Assembly (NCBI GenBank): GCA_010405405.1
Contig: MU004240.1
Location: 202,217 to 266,216 of the forward strand
Source: Microthyrium microscopicum
Lineage: Eukaryota; Ascomycota; Dothideomycetes; Microthyriales; Microthyriaceae
Direction of reading: 5' to 3'
DNA length: 64,000 nt
Shown here: one piece after another, positions 23,030 through 35,346 of the stretch
Position numbering within the stretch: position 1 is the first letter of the stretch
How the letters are laid out: each line of letters starts with the position of its first letter
Position numbers and translations under genes: made by a program
Notes under the pieces: model-generated
Told to the model about the DNA's origin: nothing
The model's input: only the letters and a program-made list of their open reading frames with translations
The model's database searches: none

Positions 23030-24004
23030 GATGATAGCGATCGGGTTGTGAATGTCGATGACAGCTATAAAATAGGTTACACTTAGAGCAAGTGAGTAAC
23101 GCGGAAAATAAAGAAGCTAAAGCCTTGGCTTGTAGCAGAGGGAAGCCAAAAGTAAGCTTGTTCAGTTAGTGGAGTGTAGGAGACGTGAAGTTTGATGGAG
23201 GTCAAGGGATTTTTAAATCGTGCTGTTGCGGTGTGTTGGGAATTCAGTTCTCTTCCAGAAGGTGCGAAGCGTGGAGAAACTGGCAATTGTCTCATAAGTT
23301 GAGGAAGAAATGATCATTTAAAACGTTTTTGCTGGATCAAACTTACCAAACTGAGCAGTTCTGAGAGTAGGAACGGAAGGAGCAATCGGTATAGTGCCAG
23401 ATAAACTCACCGCCGAGCAGCATTCCCTCAACTCATGAGATGCTTCAGACGCTTAGAACCAATCTTTGACGTGTCATCACAGAAGAGGAAAGAAACAAGA
23501 ATCAAGCGCCTCAAGTGCTCATATTCACTATGTACAGAGAGAACACCATCAGCACTACCCCCATTTCAGTCCCACCGACCATACAAAATAAGAATAGACC
23601 AAGGGCAGAACCAATGGGAGCCTAGGCAGCCCAACCAGTCCACCCAATAACCACAGAAACAAAGGAGAAAATAAAGAAGCCATAAAGGCGAGCAGGTATG
23701 GATGCAGAGAGAGACAAAGTGATGCCGCCCACAAGGCCGCCTATTCGACGGCCAAAGTACAACCGTGTATGTATGGGTGCTATGAAAAACGCCGGCAAAA
23801 AAAGTTCAAAGTCACTGGTGCAATATAAAGCAACAACAATGATGCAAAGGTCGGGCGTGTCGTCGTAAAGTAAATTATTCCATAGCCATGATGTTGAGGG
23901 GCCGATTAGTAGTGGCTCCATCAGTCATGGAGGAAATAGGCTGTGATGTGGAATTCCTGGCTGCCAGGAGGAGGTGGTGCAGAATCGTGTTGAGAGCATG
24001 GGTT
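23030..24004. other. Intergenic, no gene seen
   Basis: A 975-bp gap between two minus-strand genes: the promoter of DUF7918 paralogue B and the 3' flank of STS1. A hydrophobic 99-codon frame on the minus strand at 23622-23921 has no recognisable similarity and lies where the STS1 3' UTR would be. Confidence 0.4.
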
Positions 24005-25006
24005 CTACCATGGGCCGACGCGCACGGCCTCGCCGTATGTGCCGCTAAATAATTGTTGGCGGATAGAAGATGCATCGTTTTGAGATTGACCGGCTGCTTG
24101 GGCATTCTCGGCGGCCATCCAGTTGAGGCTGGCGTGGAGCTCTTGCAATGCGGCTTGCATTCGATTGCCAGATGCCTCGTTGTGCTTCTCTATCTTTTCG
24201 TCCCAATTGCTGATGCGAAGCTGAATTCCACCTCCTCGCTTTCCCGCTTCCTTGATTACGCATGCCCAGGCTCGTGCAAGTTCTTCGTACGCTTCGTGCT
24301 TGTGGCGATTATTTTGGAAATTATCGAAATCGGGAAGTCGGTGGATAAGATGTGTAACGGCATCGAGGTATTTTAGAGACACGCCAGTTTGAGGCTCATT
24401 TGGTGGGAGGAATGTTGGGGTAAAATCTCGGAGAGCATCTAGAAGGTCCAGAAGAGGTTGACGAACTCGATTGTACGCATAGTCTGAATGTTCGCGACCG
24501 AATGGAAATGATGCTCGCATGGCCGATTCATAATGTCCCATAACCGCCAAAACCGAATCCAAATTTGGGCGTGGTGCTGTATTGGTAACCTCGGCGCTTA
24601 GATCCGGGTGTCGTTCGCAGACGGCTCGAAGCAGATTGCGTAGGTCATCCTGTGAGAGGGTTTCCAGCAAACGAGGTAGTGTCAGTGGTCGGCCGCTCAA
24701 GTTTGACCGTATCCGCTTGTTTCCGCGTATGCGTTGATGTGGTAGGCTTCCGACGGGGATGAGAGGCGAGGCAGAAGGGGATTTGGACATTCGGGTATCG
24801 CCATCGTTATCGTCATCGTCGGCTTTGCGCTTTCGGCTTTGCATCGTTTGATTTGGAGAATTATTTTCTAGATAGTCAAAATCAGTTCTTGATGGCTGAG
24901 TATATGATGGGCTGGAAATCGTAGACGTACGGGACCGAGAAGGTGAGAGGCGGTGTGGATGAAGATGTGGAGCGAGAAAGGGATTATTTGGAAGGACTGT
25001 ATTCAT
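24005..25006 (-). CDS. STS1: Sts1/Cut8 nuclear proteasome tether
   Basis: A single frame of 333 residues with an ATG at 25006. The N-terminus (FLAPHLHPHRLSPSRSR) is Pro/Ser-rich and carries a basic nuclear signal, QSRKRKADDDDNDGD. The conserved Cut8 domain starts RPLTLPRLLETLSQDDLRNL and continues LDSVLAVMGHYESAMRASFP, SDYAYNRVRQPLLDLLDAL, LKYLDAVTHLIHRLPDFD and AYEELARAWACVIKEA. Cut8/Sts1 binds importin and anchors 26S proteasomes in the nucleus, which is needed for timely degradation of cyclin and securin in mitosis. Its short-lived N-terminal region is itself a ubiquitylation target in fission yeast. Length and domain order fit the family. Confidence 0.92.
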   Translation of the reverse strand: MNTVLPNNPFLAPHLHPHRLSPSRSRTSTISSPSYTQPSRTDFDYLENNSPNQTMQSRKRKADDDDNDGDTRMSKSPSASPLIPVGSLPHQRIRGNKRIRSNLSGRPLTLPRLLETLSQDDLRNLLRAVCERHPDLSAEVTNTAPRPNLDSVLAVMGHYESAMRASFPFGREHSDYAYNRVRQPLLDLLDALRDFTPTFLPPNEPQTGVSLKYLDAVTHLIHRLPDFDNFQNNRHKHEAYEELARAWACVIKEAGKRGGGIQLRISNWDEKIEKHNEASGNRMQAALQELHASLNWMAAENAQAAGQSQNDASSIRQQLFSGTYGEAVRVGPW

Positions 25007-27035
25007 GACTGGATGGTATCTGATCTAAGCCTTGTGTGATGCAATGAAGATGTGATGGTTTGGCAGTTACACGCAGTTTGTTTAGGCGGCGATGAACACG
25101 CTGAGCCAGAGAAGGTTGGTGTGTTGGAGCTCAAAGTGAAGTAGCCGAGATGCCCAAGAACAAAGGTTGTAGTTGCGATACAGTGGGGCGGCGAAAGAAA
25201 AGGCCGACAGGGCACCAGAAATAACTTATTGGGAATAGTCCAAGCTTGTTTCGGTGGGTGTAAGATTGAGTTTCGAGCACTAAGGCAGCTGTAGGCTCCG
25301 AACAGGCCTTCAGGATGGTTGGGAACAATATAAGAGAAGGGAGAGGAAGAAGAATGGAGGTTGGAGGTTGGATTTGTTGAGAGAGGAGAAAGGTGAGAGG
25401 GGGCAAAGGAGAAAGCGAGCGAGCAACGACTGGCCAAGTGAGCTGCCACCCAACTGCCTTTTACATGGCGATGCACCTCCACCAATCCACAACACACATC
25501 CACTACTGCTCCACCACCTCAATTTCCTCTTTTCCTTGTGCTTCCTGCGACCTTACACTAGCCGATTAAGTCTGCAGTGTGTCAAAACACCGTTGTTCCA
25601 ATTCCAAAGTAGCGGATACAGTAGGTGGTAGCCAGCAACAAGACACACTGGCGGTCGGGCAGCTGCACTACTTTGAGATTTGAGAGTAACAAGACAGTCT
25701 ATGGAACAGTACAGAACTGGAAATGGCAGCGACTACAGGGAGGCAGAGTACATTGCAGAAATGTGTGGATAAGACATCGTTTACGTTGAGACTGTTCTGC
25801 ATGCGCAGCCTTGGCAAATATCATTAAGCCAGAAGCGGCCACGATCAAAACTCACAAAGTCCACCAAACACAAAGCAGGCGACAGGCCCATCATCCATTC
25901 TAGCTCCACCATGAAAAAAAGGAACCAGACATGTTCATCCAACAGCTCCACCTGGAGTAATGCACACCACGACAGGTGCACTGACACCCGCCTCTCTGGA
26001 TAGACTCTCTGTACACTTTACAGGCTGTACTCCAACAATTCCTTGCCGCCTACACGAGCCCATACGAGCCAACCAAAACCTTGCTCGATGTGTACCATAT
26101 GTTTCTCACGTGAACTTCTTCCCTGCCTTCCATCCGTCTTCTATTTCTTCTTTGAATATCTGATTTCTAACTGGTCGATCTCCGAATCAAGAACAGACCC
26201 TAGAACCCGGCACACCTCGCTGTGCTGTCCTTAGAAACCATAACAACAAAAACTGAACTGTTATTTGTTTAGATGTATGTTCGCTTCTGCCCGTCTGGCT
26301 TTGTTTTAGATTACCTCTTGATTCAGCCTCTTTCAGAATCAGTGCATCGCATTGTGGTTTGATGCGGGTACTAGGAACACAAGTCAGGTCTCACTAAACC
26401 CGGCTTATTGCGCAGAGTTCGATACATTTAACATATCAGCCATCGTGGTACAGCTTCTTATAGGCACATGGTTCAACATAGGGCCTGAGCAGATGTCATA
26501 TTTTTCTGAATGAGGATGTCTCAATTCTGGAATAAAATGCCCTTTCTTTGTCGCAAACTTTACTTTGAACTTTATACAGAAGCTAAGTATGTCTGAATTG
26601 CTCTCGCATTCGGTAAAACCGTACCTGGTTATAGCATTCAATGCAAAGAAAGTACTTTGATGATTAAATTATTGCATGGCACTGTAAGACACTCGATGCG
26701 ATTATTGTTTATTTGCGAGTGCACCAAGACAAAGGATCTTTCGTCCGCAATAAGGATATTTCATTGCATTTCTGATTAGAAAGTATTCAACTCGCACTAT
26801 CAAGAAGCATCTTTTCGTAAGCAGCAATAATATACATATTTTTGAACACCCTTGTCACCCATTGACAGGGCGCCATAGCTCATGCAAAAGAATGCTTACG
26901 TTCGAACGAGCTGTGACATGCTACTAATAATGTCATAAAACTGACGCAATCACGCCTATCTTTACAGAATAGTTCCATGAAAACATGGAGGCAATTGCCA
27001 ACAGTGCTTATGAAGACAAAGAGGGTGAAACTCGC
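25007..27035. other. 2-kb region without a gene
   Basis: This stretch holds the upstream region of STS1 (pyrimidine/purine-biased and long, 25007-25600) and the 3' flank of MTR4. Open frames are short and uncharacterised. No transposon ends, RNA gene or conserved coding frame were recognised. Confidence 0.4.
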
Positions 27036-30000
27036 CTAAAGATATAGTGACTGAGCAGCCACAACATCACGTCGAACTGTAGCCAATGCTTGATCAAATT
27101 TCTCCTCCAGCTCGGAATTGCCCATGACTTTGGCTGCTTGGCCCATTTGGCGCAACAGTTCTTCCAATCGGCGGAATAGGCGGATGAGACTACCTTCGTA
27201 CACGTCGGTCATTTTACTACGAGATGATTAGTGATTGAGTCAGCGTGAATGCATGGTAAAAACTTGCCAGATGTCGGCAAAACTGGAGCCCTTGGACCAG
27301 GCGAGAACTACCGGCATCAGCTCCATCTTGAATGTAGCCAAGTACTCTGTCTCGGTTATGTTGGGAACTTTGCTTTCCATGGACACCTTGGCGATTGTAC
27401 GAGCAGTGGCCTGGATTTTAGACCACAGTATTCGTAAGTCTTCAGGGAGTGCTGGAGCCTCCTTTGTTTTCTCCTCGAATATGAAACAACTGAGAATGGC
27501 AGCGATGTTTTCCGGCGGCAATTCATTGAAGAAAGAATCAAACAGCAGTTCGCTAAGAACCAGTTCATCGCCTGTGCTAATCTCACAAGCAACACGTGCC
27601 TTCAACTGAACAACATCAGCTTCGTCTGTGAAACCAAGTCGACGTAGGACTCGTTTGCGGCATTTCAGCTCGTCAAGATGCATTATAGAATGGGCGTTGA
27701 GTATCTGCTTTTTCACTTCCTTGATCTTTTCCGAAATCTCTACGCGAGCCGAGTATCTATTATACAACTCTGGGAGGCGAGGAGAGTTATGTAAGGCATT
27801 GGCGAGCAGTTTTGATTCGAGTAATTCAATCTTCCGGAGAAGACGTTTAAATGAATCGTCCTTGATGCCCATATTTTCAATGGGATCAAGAATGGGTACA
27901 CCGTCTGGGAATTTGCGCTTAACAGCATCCAGATGTTGAAAAACTTTGTTTCGCTGGTCGGTAGAACGAAGGTCTTCAGGCATATACAATCGCACATGTC
28001 CAATAGCCTCGACACAAGTGAGAAGTATAGGCACAACCTCCATTTTGCCTTTGGTTCCTGGTGCTGGCGGTCTAACGCCTTGGGGAAGGTCTTCATTGGT
28101 ACGAGTGCCGACAGAAGAATCTGGGGCAATCTGCAATAAAACGTCGAGAATGTATTTCTGTTGGGGAGTAATTTCTTCACCTTGTTGGACACGGCGCTCT
28201 GTATAATTGACAACAGCACCCCAACCAAAGTCATATTCAAGATGCTTGATACGAACAAGTCTTCCAGGTTGCAGAAATTGAAGACAGTAATTTGGATGTG
28301 TTATGACTGCGCGCATATCTTGTGCGTAGCCTTTGATAGTGGCACGAAGGTCCCAATATTCGCGAATTAAAGACTCATCTTCAATCTCAATGGCCGCTCG
28401 TTCTGTTTCCAAATCGTGCATTTGTTTTTCGAGGCCAGCAACGGAGGCTGTATTTTGAAATTGGAAGAAACATCGTTCTAGCATGTATTCAGGAGAGATG
28501 CCTTCGACTCTCATCAAATTGAGAATCATGTTGTAGCCCAAATAAAATGCCGAGTTGAGTTTGTCCTGTTCACCGCGAACGATTGTTTTAACGGTCGTGG
28601 GCTCCATTTTCGAATCCACCATCATGATGACTATACCACGATCGTCCTTGCCTCGACGGCCTGCACGACCGGACATTTGAATGAATTCTGATGGCGTTAC
28701 CCATCGCACAGCTTGCCCATCAAACTTTTCGACCTTAGTGAACACCACAGTCTTTGCCGGCATGTTCAAGCCGATAGAAAATGTTTCTGTAGCAAATAGG
28801 ACTTTGATGAGACCTTCTTGGAAAAGGATTTCGATGGTCTCTTTGAGAATAGGCAATAAGCCAGAATGATGAACACCAATACCGCGTTTGAGTAGTGGCA
28901 AGATGTGCTGGATTTGTGGAAGTTTTCGGTCTTCTTCAGAGAGCGTTTCTATCGCACTCGAGAAGACTTTGTCTACCATTTCCTTCTCGTGGTCCTCATT
29001 GAACGTGAGGGTCGCCATCTGCAAAGCGTAATCTTCGCATTCGCGTTTGCTGAAACTGAACACAATTACAGGGTTGTAGCTTTTGAGCATGATCATTTTG
29101 ACAATTTTGTAGATGTCGCTCTGTCCCTTCTTTTGGCCCTGAGATACACGGGGCTTCTTCTTGTTACGATTCATTTTCGCATTGATATCATTCGGGTCTT
29201 CGCCTTGCATATCCTGAATTGCGGCCATGGCCTTCTGAAAGTTGTCCTCCCTGAACTGGCCTTTTTCGTCCACAACCAGATGTATGCCATCGGAGCCAGC
29301 AGGGAACAGGTAATTTTGAAGTGGTGTAGGGCGAAAATCGGTGTATACTACGTGGCATGGTTGACTATGTGTTTTGACGATCCACTCAGCGAATTGCATA
29401 GCATTCGGTATTGTAGCAGAAAGAAAAACATATCGAACCTTGTCCGGTAGAAGGATGATAGTCTCTTCCCAGACAACTCCACGAGCTTTATCCCGTAGGT
29501 AGTGGACTTCGTCGAAGATGACCCATGCAACTTCCCGCATTATCTCAGAACCTCTATACAACATAGACCGCAGAATTTCTGTTGTCATCACTAGACATGT
29601 AGCAGTTGGGTTTATGGTAACATCGCCAGTCATGAGACCCACATCGCCAAATTCCGCATCGAATTCCCGATATTTCTGATTGCTCAGAGCTTTTATAGGG
29701 CTTGTATACACCACTCGTTGATTGTTCTTGAGACACTGCGCGATTGCGTACTCTGCTACCACAGTCTTGCCAGCACTGGTATGCGCCGAAACGAGGACAC
29801 TCTCATTTCGTTCGATGGAGACAATTGATACCTGCTGGAAAGGATCAAGCTTGAATGGATAGACACGTGCGGGTTCTGCAGGAGGGACATGCTGGGATAT
29901 TGGCTTGTAGTCATAGTTTGGAGGTAAAGCGACCTGATGGCGAACTTGATGGGTCAGCGTGACTTGGGACTCGTCTTTCTGGGCGCCTTGTAAACCAGCC

Positions 30001-30284
30001 GATGCAGCCACGGCTCTTGATTGTTCGGTTTCGAAGGTATCCGTCACTACGGGTTCAGGGTCATCCAGTCGCATTCTCTTGATGTTTTCCGATTCTTGCG
30101 CGACAGTATTAACATCGCCATTAGAGTCCTCATTTGGAGCACCTTTCGAGTTTTGTGGTTGAGATGCGCCTTTTGCAGCTCCTTTGAACTCGCCGGTTAC
30201 GGTGCGCTTTTTCGGCGGATTGCCATTGTTGGTCGCAGCATTGGCAGGCGGCGCCTCATCGAAGACGTCAAACAGGTCGTCCAT
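27036..30284 (-). CDS. MTR4: Mtr4/Dob1 exosome RNA helicase (Ski2-like DExH)
   Basis: Two exons, 30284-27268 and 27216-27036, give 1065 residues, typical for Mtr4. The start [12 protein letters not shown] is the family's N-terminal signature; an open frame extends 32 codons upstream but is not conserved. Helicase motifs are clear: [15 protein letters not shown] (Walker A, about 165-179), [11 protein letters not shown] (DEVH box, about 256-266), FLSATIPN, and [17 protein letters not shown] (motif VI). The arch/KOW region and the C-terminal helical bundle follow. The protein unwinds and feeds RNA to the nuclear exosome within TRAMP complexes. The only intron (27217-27267, 51 nt) has a GC donor (GCAAGT) and a TAG acceptor. 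Splicing there rebuilds the conserved [14 protein letters not shown]; no GT donor in the area fits the frame. Confidence 0.95.
27217..27267 (-). other. MTR4: GC-AG intron in MTR4
   Basis: The intron begins GCAAGT and ends CTCGTAG, with a possible branch site CACTAAT upstream of the acceptor. The exon junction falls inside the invariant Cys codon of the family block [10 protein letters not shown]. The neighbouring GT (one codon downstream) would give a stop or a wrong frame. GC donors with an otherwise perfect consensus are a known minor class of fungal introns. Confidence 0.85.
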
Positions 30285-30684
30285 AGTTGCGATGTTGGTG
30301 AGTTTAGCGCAGCCGTGCGCAGAAGATTGAGGGGACCGTTCCCTCCAGTTGTATCGTGAGTTTACCAAAACCTGAGTCAATGAGAAAATTGGTGATGGAA
30401 GGTTCCGACGAGGGTGTGGAATTGTTGATGCTCAAGTCCCGCGTCAAAAAAAAGTTTGGGGTTTGAAATAATTGCAAGTTCCGAGCTTTGACCCGATACC
30501 AACCTTGACGGCCACGATTTCCCACGTGACTGGTATCTCGATTTCCGCTTCACAACTTCACGACGCTCAAGACTTGACCAAAATCGCCATACATCTCCAC
30601 TCTCCACTCAAATCGTGCCATTGACAATCTCTATCAAGGTAACAACGTTCTACAGCTCGATATACGCTATTCTGACATCTCAAG
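30285..30684. promoter_or_regulatory. Divergent promoter region MTR4 / COX8
   Basis: A compact 400-bp interval between divergent start codons of two housekeeping genes, with both leaders inside it. A short A-run (CAAAAAAAAG, near 30449) is the only low-complexity feature. No other gene is visible. Confidence 0.5.
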
Positions 30685-31047
30685 ATGGTTCCTCGTCCCG
30701 CTCTTCGACCCTTTACGCAGCTGTTAGCTCGCCGCGGCTTTCAGACAACCCGCACCAGATCGGCTGGCCACCAGACACACGTTGACCAGTTCTTCCATTA
30801 TCCAGAAGGACCACGAAGCAACCTTCCCTTCAATCCTCTTACAAGATTCTTCTATATCCGTTATTACGCTTTCTGGAGTGAGTCGAAGTGCCCACCACAC
30901 TCAGGATTTCACTAATAAGTCTAGTCACTGCATTCTCAATTCCGTTTGCTTCCTCTTGTAAGATCAACCTCAAAAATCATACTGAGCTGTCGAGCACTGT
31001 TCATACTAACCTCTCGACTAGACTGGATGGCCGTCAAGGAACAATAG
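30685..31047 (+). CDS. COX8: Cytochrome c oxidase subunit (Cox8 / COX7C family)
   Basis: Three exons, 30685-30877, 30925-30957 and 31022-31047, give 83 residues, the usual size. The N-terminus MVPRPALRPFTQLLARRGFQ is an amphipathic, Arg-rich mitochondrial presequence ending in the typical RRGFQTT processing region. The mature part carries the family block FFHYPEGPRSNLPFNPLTRF, then IRYYAFW and a single membrane span completed by exon 2 (ITAFSIPFASSYW). The second intron (30958-31021) is followed by only eight further codons. The subunit sits in complex IV of the inner mitochondrial membrane. Both introns are GT-AG (47 and 64 nt) with CTAAT/CTAAC branch sites. Confidence 0.88.
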
Positions 31048-32993
31048 AAGGAAGGAATATTGTATCACCATAACATACTGTGCATAGAGAATTGAAGCAT
31101 TCACACAACTCAATATGGTTTTTGTGTATTACGTACTACATTATGCAACCCTCACATGTCAAGTTCCTATTCCAGGTTCAGCTTCAAAGGCTGAGACACG
31201 ATATGGCCTGACCGATCTTACGAGAGTCCCTCAGGACCAGAGAAGATATATTTGAACGAGTCGTTGCCAGCCTATGACCGAAATCTACAGTACTACATAA
31301 TGAGTCCATTCACATGAAGAACTCTAGCCTGCAGTCATGGACCTCCAGAATTATATCCAGTCTTTGGCGTTGAGTTCCCCGCAAGGCGAAACATGCAAGG
31401 CGAATATGGATTGATAATACTCACAATATTATGTAGCTGCAAACATCTACCATTGAAATCAATAGGTTGAGACGAAGAAGCTGCATTCACAGAGATCCAA
31501 TGGGCAGCTCCGGGCGGTTATCTGCATACGTAGGACTATGATCAGTCACTTGTAAACACGACATCTTTTTGATGATGTCGTGGGACAGTCACTGATAGAG
31601 TAGCACAAAACCTGAACAGTAAAGACGCATTGAGATCTATCCGATAGGAGGCGGAAGTATCGTAGGGCAAGGGAGTTCCTACGTACTCCTTTCTATGTGA
31701 AGTAGAGCGCCGCGTGACGAAGCTACAATTAAGCTTGGCCAGTGTTGCGTCAATGTTAGCGTGTGCAGTGGGGATCGTGGACGATCCTCAGGAGAAACGG
31801 CAAGGGAGCTCCAGAATGCCCTTCAGTGGTTTCTGGCGCAAAATAAGCGAACCAGTAATTGAATGCTGCTCTCATCGACCACGATATGCTTTAACAGTTT
31901 TTGAAGAGAAAAGGCTGTAATTGCTATCGTATTCGATAATACAGTACTACTCGATTGGGCGTAGAGTATTCTTTCGTTAAGAAGTATATGGCAGAGATAT
32001 CACACTCAATGGCAATATCAGTTCTAACCACTCAACCTTTCAACGCCGAAGAGATGCAGATTGGCTCGTGTTTGACGACAGATCTCAGCGCGGAAATGGA
32101 ACAACTGCAGTGATGGGCCCCGAAACTACCTATATCGGATGTGAACAGCTTCGGATATGAACAGCTTCGAATCCGACTGCGATGAAATAGATAGAGCGCC
32201 TGACCTTTAGATAAGCCGTAGGTGCATATGAGAGAGTTACTTCTGCACTTCGATTTGTCCCAACTTTGCAGGTACATTTGGCAGTTGCCCCACAAGTTCT
32301 AACCAAGCTCTTTCCAATGTCTGGCAAGTCTGGCTCCCTTTAAACACCCAAATCATTTGTAGATCCTTATTCGACCCCCTATATTTCACCTCCAATTCCC
32401 CATCTCAATCGCTCTTTCACACCCCATTTACGTTGATATTTGCTTCATTGTGCGACCTGCCCCAACTCCAGAGACCTCAAGCCACACCAACGCACGTCAT
32501 CGAAACCACGTGCGCCAAAGTCTTGCTACCTAACCTCTTGCGAATTGGTTACTCTAGAGTTGACTTGAACATCTCCCAATTGAAACTCGATACCGACTTT
32601 AATAATACCAATAACTCGATACATTCTTCGCACAAACAAGTCCTTGGCTTGAAACAAAGCAACTTGTGCAAGCACCAGGGTTATAGAGGAACCGAACCAG
32701 GCCACCCCTCGCAAACCTGGGACCCCAAGCAACAGTCAGTCAATCACCGTCACCTATCAATCTTCCAGGCAATCCTGGTAGATCCGGCTCTGTGACAACT
32801 CAGGTCACTAACTTTCCGTATGTTTTCTCCCTTGCTGTCTATATCAGAGCGCTTACAATTTCTGTGAAAACTTCAGACCCCCTCTCCTCTACCAATATAG
32901 CACCAAACACGCTTCAGCACGCTGATCGCTACCGTACCCTCAATTCAATATTCCCACCATTAGCCAGACCGACTTCAGGCCGCAACCGTCAAG
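31048..32993. other. 1.9-kb gene-poor stretch upstream of IGO1
   Basis: The left part (31048-32330) has only short frames. A 67-codon frame at 31714-31920 with a secretion-like start has no ATG. From about 32330 the sequence becomes pyrimidine-rich (CTTTCACACCCC, CCCCTCTCCTCT), typical of a long fungal leader, so the IGO1 transcript may start several hundred bases upstream. No RNA gene or transposon was recognised. Confidence 0.45.
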
Positions 32994-33530
32994 ATGAATC
33001 CTCTTCAGAAGAACAAGATTGACATGAGCGTAAGGCGATCTTCCTCTGCCTAGTCAATTACCCACATGGTCTAACTCCCGCCGTAGAAGCTCTCCCCTGA
33101 GGAGCAGAAACTCTTCCGAATGTACGGAAAGCTGCCAAACCGCAAAGATCTCCTCCAGAACAAGATGAAGGTCAGTCTCAGGGAGCACGCTTGACCTCAC
33201 CGGTCCGACACCACACAATTACTGACATTGCGCCTGCCACAGGAACGCAAATACTTTGACTCTGGCGACTACGCTCTCTCCAAAGCCGGCAAAGCATCTG
33301 ACGCTGGCGTGACGTCGATTGGCAGCGAACACCCTGTCCCTGAGAAGATTCCCCACTCCGCTACTCCTACCGGACACAATGGAAGTGTGCTTAGCCCAAC
33401 GGTGTCTTCTCACGGCAACAACAGCAGCCCTGTCAAGGAGAGCAGCTTCCTGCAACGCGAAACCAGTGCATCCGACATCGAAGAGGGCGAGAAGAAGGAT
33501 GCAGCTAGCTCAGTCAAGCCTGCTGCCTAG
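32994..33530 (+). CDS. IGO1: Igo1/Igo2 endosulfine-family PP2A inhibitor
   Basis: Three exons, 32994-33029, 33087-33170 and 33243-33530, give 135 residues. The core is diagnostic: KLSPEEQKLFRMYGKLPNRK, then KYFDSGDYALSKAG, where the Ser of FDSGDY is the site phosphorylated by Greatwall/Rim15 kinase. Phosphorylated endosulfine inhibits PP2A-B55, controlling mitotic entry and, in yeast, mRNA protection in quiescence. The C-terminal half is Ser/Thr/Pro-rich and disordered. All introns are GT-AG (57 and 72 nt), phase 0. The frame also holds an upstream exon of 12 codons (MNPLQKNKIDMS); the second Met, just before the splice junction, is a possible alternative start. Confidence 0.93.
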
Positions 33531-34135
33531 CAACAGTTTACCCGAGAACGCGATGACTTGAGGACACATCTTTACCCAGTCAGACAGTCGTTTCTGGTCT
33601 TCTTCTTGTCAATGCTTACTGCTTCGTCCGCTGATCCTCCTTTTTGACCCACCAACATCACATTCCTGTTCAGCACGGCCAGCGAAATACGCGGCCCTGA
33701 ATTTTTTATTCCCTTGTTCTACCTACTAGCGGATATCCGGATGTATTCGGACGGTGTCCAAGGCGTTTTCAACACTTTTAGGTCGAATGCTCACTATTCA
33801 TGATCCTGGCGCAAATATATTCAAGCTATAGAAGTGGTGTCCAAGATATTACACGCCCACGATTGCCAGGACTGGAAGCTCTTTCCTTTGTATGGCCTGG
33901 AGTTGAGCAGGACACTTTTATATCATATCTTGGAACGGCTTTGTTTACGGCCTGGTGATGGCTTCAGCAACACTACAAAAGTATCAATCGCGTGTGTGCC
34001 GAAAGGTAACGAGTGTAGGGATAAGATACGCAAATTTTGAAATGCAAGACCTCTTTGGCCTTTTGAATCATTCGGTGCTTTTGATCTATCTGTGATTTTA
34101 TAAAGCAGAACCTGTATCCTCCACATTTTCGGCCA
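33531..34135. other. 3' flanks of IGO1 and MYG1 (convergent)
   Basis: A 605-bp stretch between two stop codons. The left half is T/C-rich, the rest mixed, with only non-conserved short frames. It is presumably 3' untranslated sequence and terminators of both genes. Confidence 0.4.
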
Positions 34136-35346
34136 TTATGCTTCCACAGCCTTGACAGCCATGGCTAATGCTCCGTCGAAGGTCTGGTTGCCTCCAATAA
34201 AACCTCCTGCATGCACAAACACACAGCCTGGGATACCTGAGTCGCGTTAGTTGAGGCTGTCATAGATGAATTTGTCTATAAAACTTACCAGAGAGCTTAC
34301 TGAGCTCCTCATCCCGCACTCCCTTCCACGCATCCGGTAAATCCTTGCGATTCGAAAACTCTCCTCTCGCCACGCTCACAGCGCGCACCCTCCACTTTGA
34401 ATCATCCGCTCCCGACTCTGGGAACAGCACATACGACACCTTCTCCCCACCCGCCTCCGCCTCTGCCTCATACAAATGATCCGCCCATGGCAGTCCACCC
34501 GTACGATGCGGCAGCACCACAATCTGTCCGCTAGCATGTGTATCAAACCGTTTCCCATACGCCTCCCGTACTAGTCCCCGTGCTGGCAACCACGCACTCG
34601 CCGCATCAGAAACCGCCAACTCAAACTGTTCGCCCACAAACCGCGAAGCGCGCATAAAGCGCTCATCTTCAAGCGCCTGACCCTCCTGTTTCGACAGTTT
34701 CTCCTCAGCAGCTGCATCGCCAGTATGATTATAACGATTTACCACAGCCGCCAGCGTAAAGCCGCGCGCATCGAACTTTGGCGTGAGGCCAGCCTGTTTC
34801 AGCGCCGCGGATGGAATGGCATCGATACCATTATCGTTCGCGTCAAACGCCTCGATGAAATCCGCATACAATTTCTCGTGCAATAACGCCACATCATCGC
34901 CAGATAGACCAGTTAGTTGCGCAATGATAGCGGGTCCATGGTGCATGTATACGAGGCCAGCGGCAGATAACTTGGTGGAGCGATTTGGAAAGACGGTGGT
35001 AAATTCGCGCTGGTGGTGGTCGAAGCGGTTAGCGGAGGCGTCGTAGGTGCCACCGACGTCGACGACTGTGTGGCAGGAGGCGAGGGTCGCGGGGTCGCGG
35101 GTACGGACGAGGGGGGAGTTGGTGTAGGTTGGGAGGATGCGGAGGAGATGGACGGCGAGAGCTTCGTCGGCGTGGAAGTGGCCGCTGGATTAAGTTGGTT
35201 AGCTAAGTAGATTATGGACGGGGAGGGAGCTGGTACTTGTGGGTTCCTATGAGAGGGCCGTCGAGCTTTTGGCGTTTGGATTGGGAGGCTGCGTCGGCGT
35301 TGAGGGCCTCTTCTCTTCCGCGCGATGGGTTTATACCTGGAGCCAT
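34136..35346 (-). CDS. MYG1: MYG1 family 3'-5' RNA exonuclease / DHH-type protein
   Basis: Three exons, 35346-35237, 35184-34289 and 34236-34136, give 368 residues. The first junction builds the family start IGTHNGHFHADEALAVHLLR, whose His and Asp residues belong to the DHH-like metal site. VDVGGTYDASANRFDHHQRE follows, with the DHH motif itself. Later blocks are YMHHGPAII, GIDAIP, LVREAYGKRFDTHASGQIVV and, across the last junction, GIPGCVFVHAGGFIGGNQT with the end AMAVKAVEA. Human MYG1 is a nuclear and mitochondrial RNA exonuclease; yeast homologues are metal-dependent. The N-terminal leader here (SKRQKLDG) looks like a nuclear signal rather than a mitochondrial one. Introns are 52 nt each. 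Confidence 0.94.

Noticed and set aside
31714-31920. Small secretion-like frame (SLASVASMLACAVG)
   Set aside because: It begins with GTG, there is no in-frame ATG, and no exon upstream could be found.
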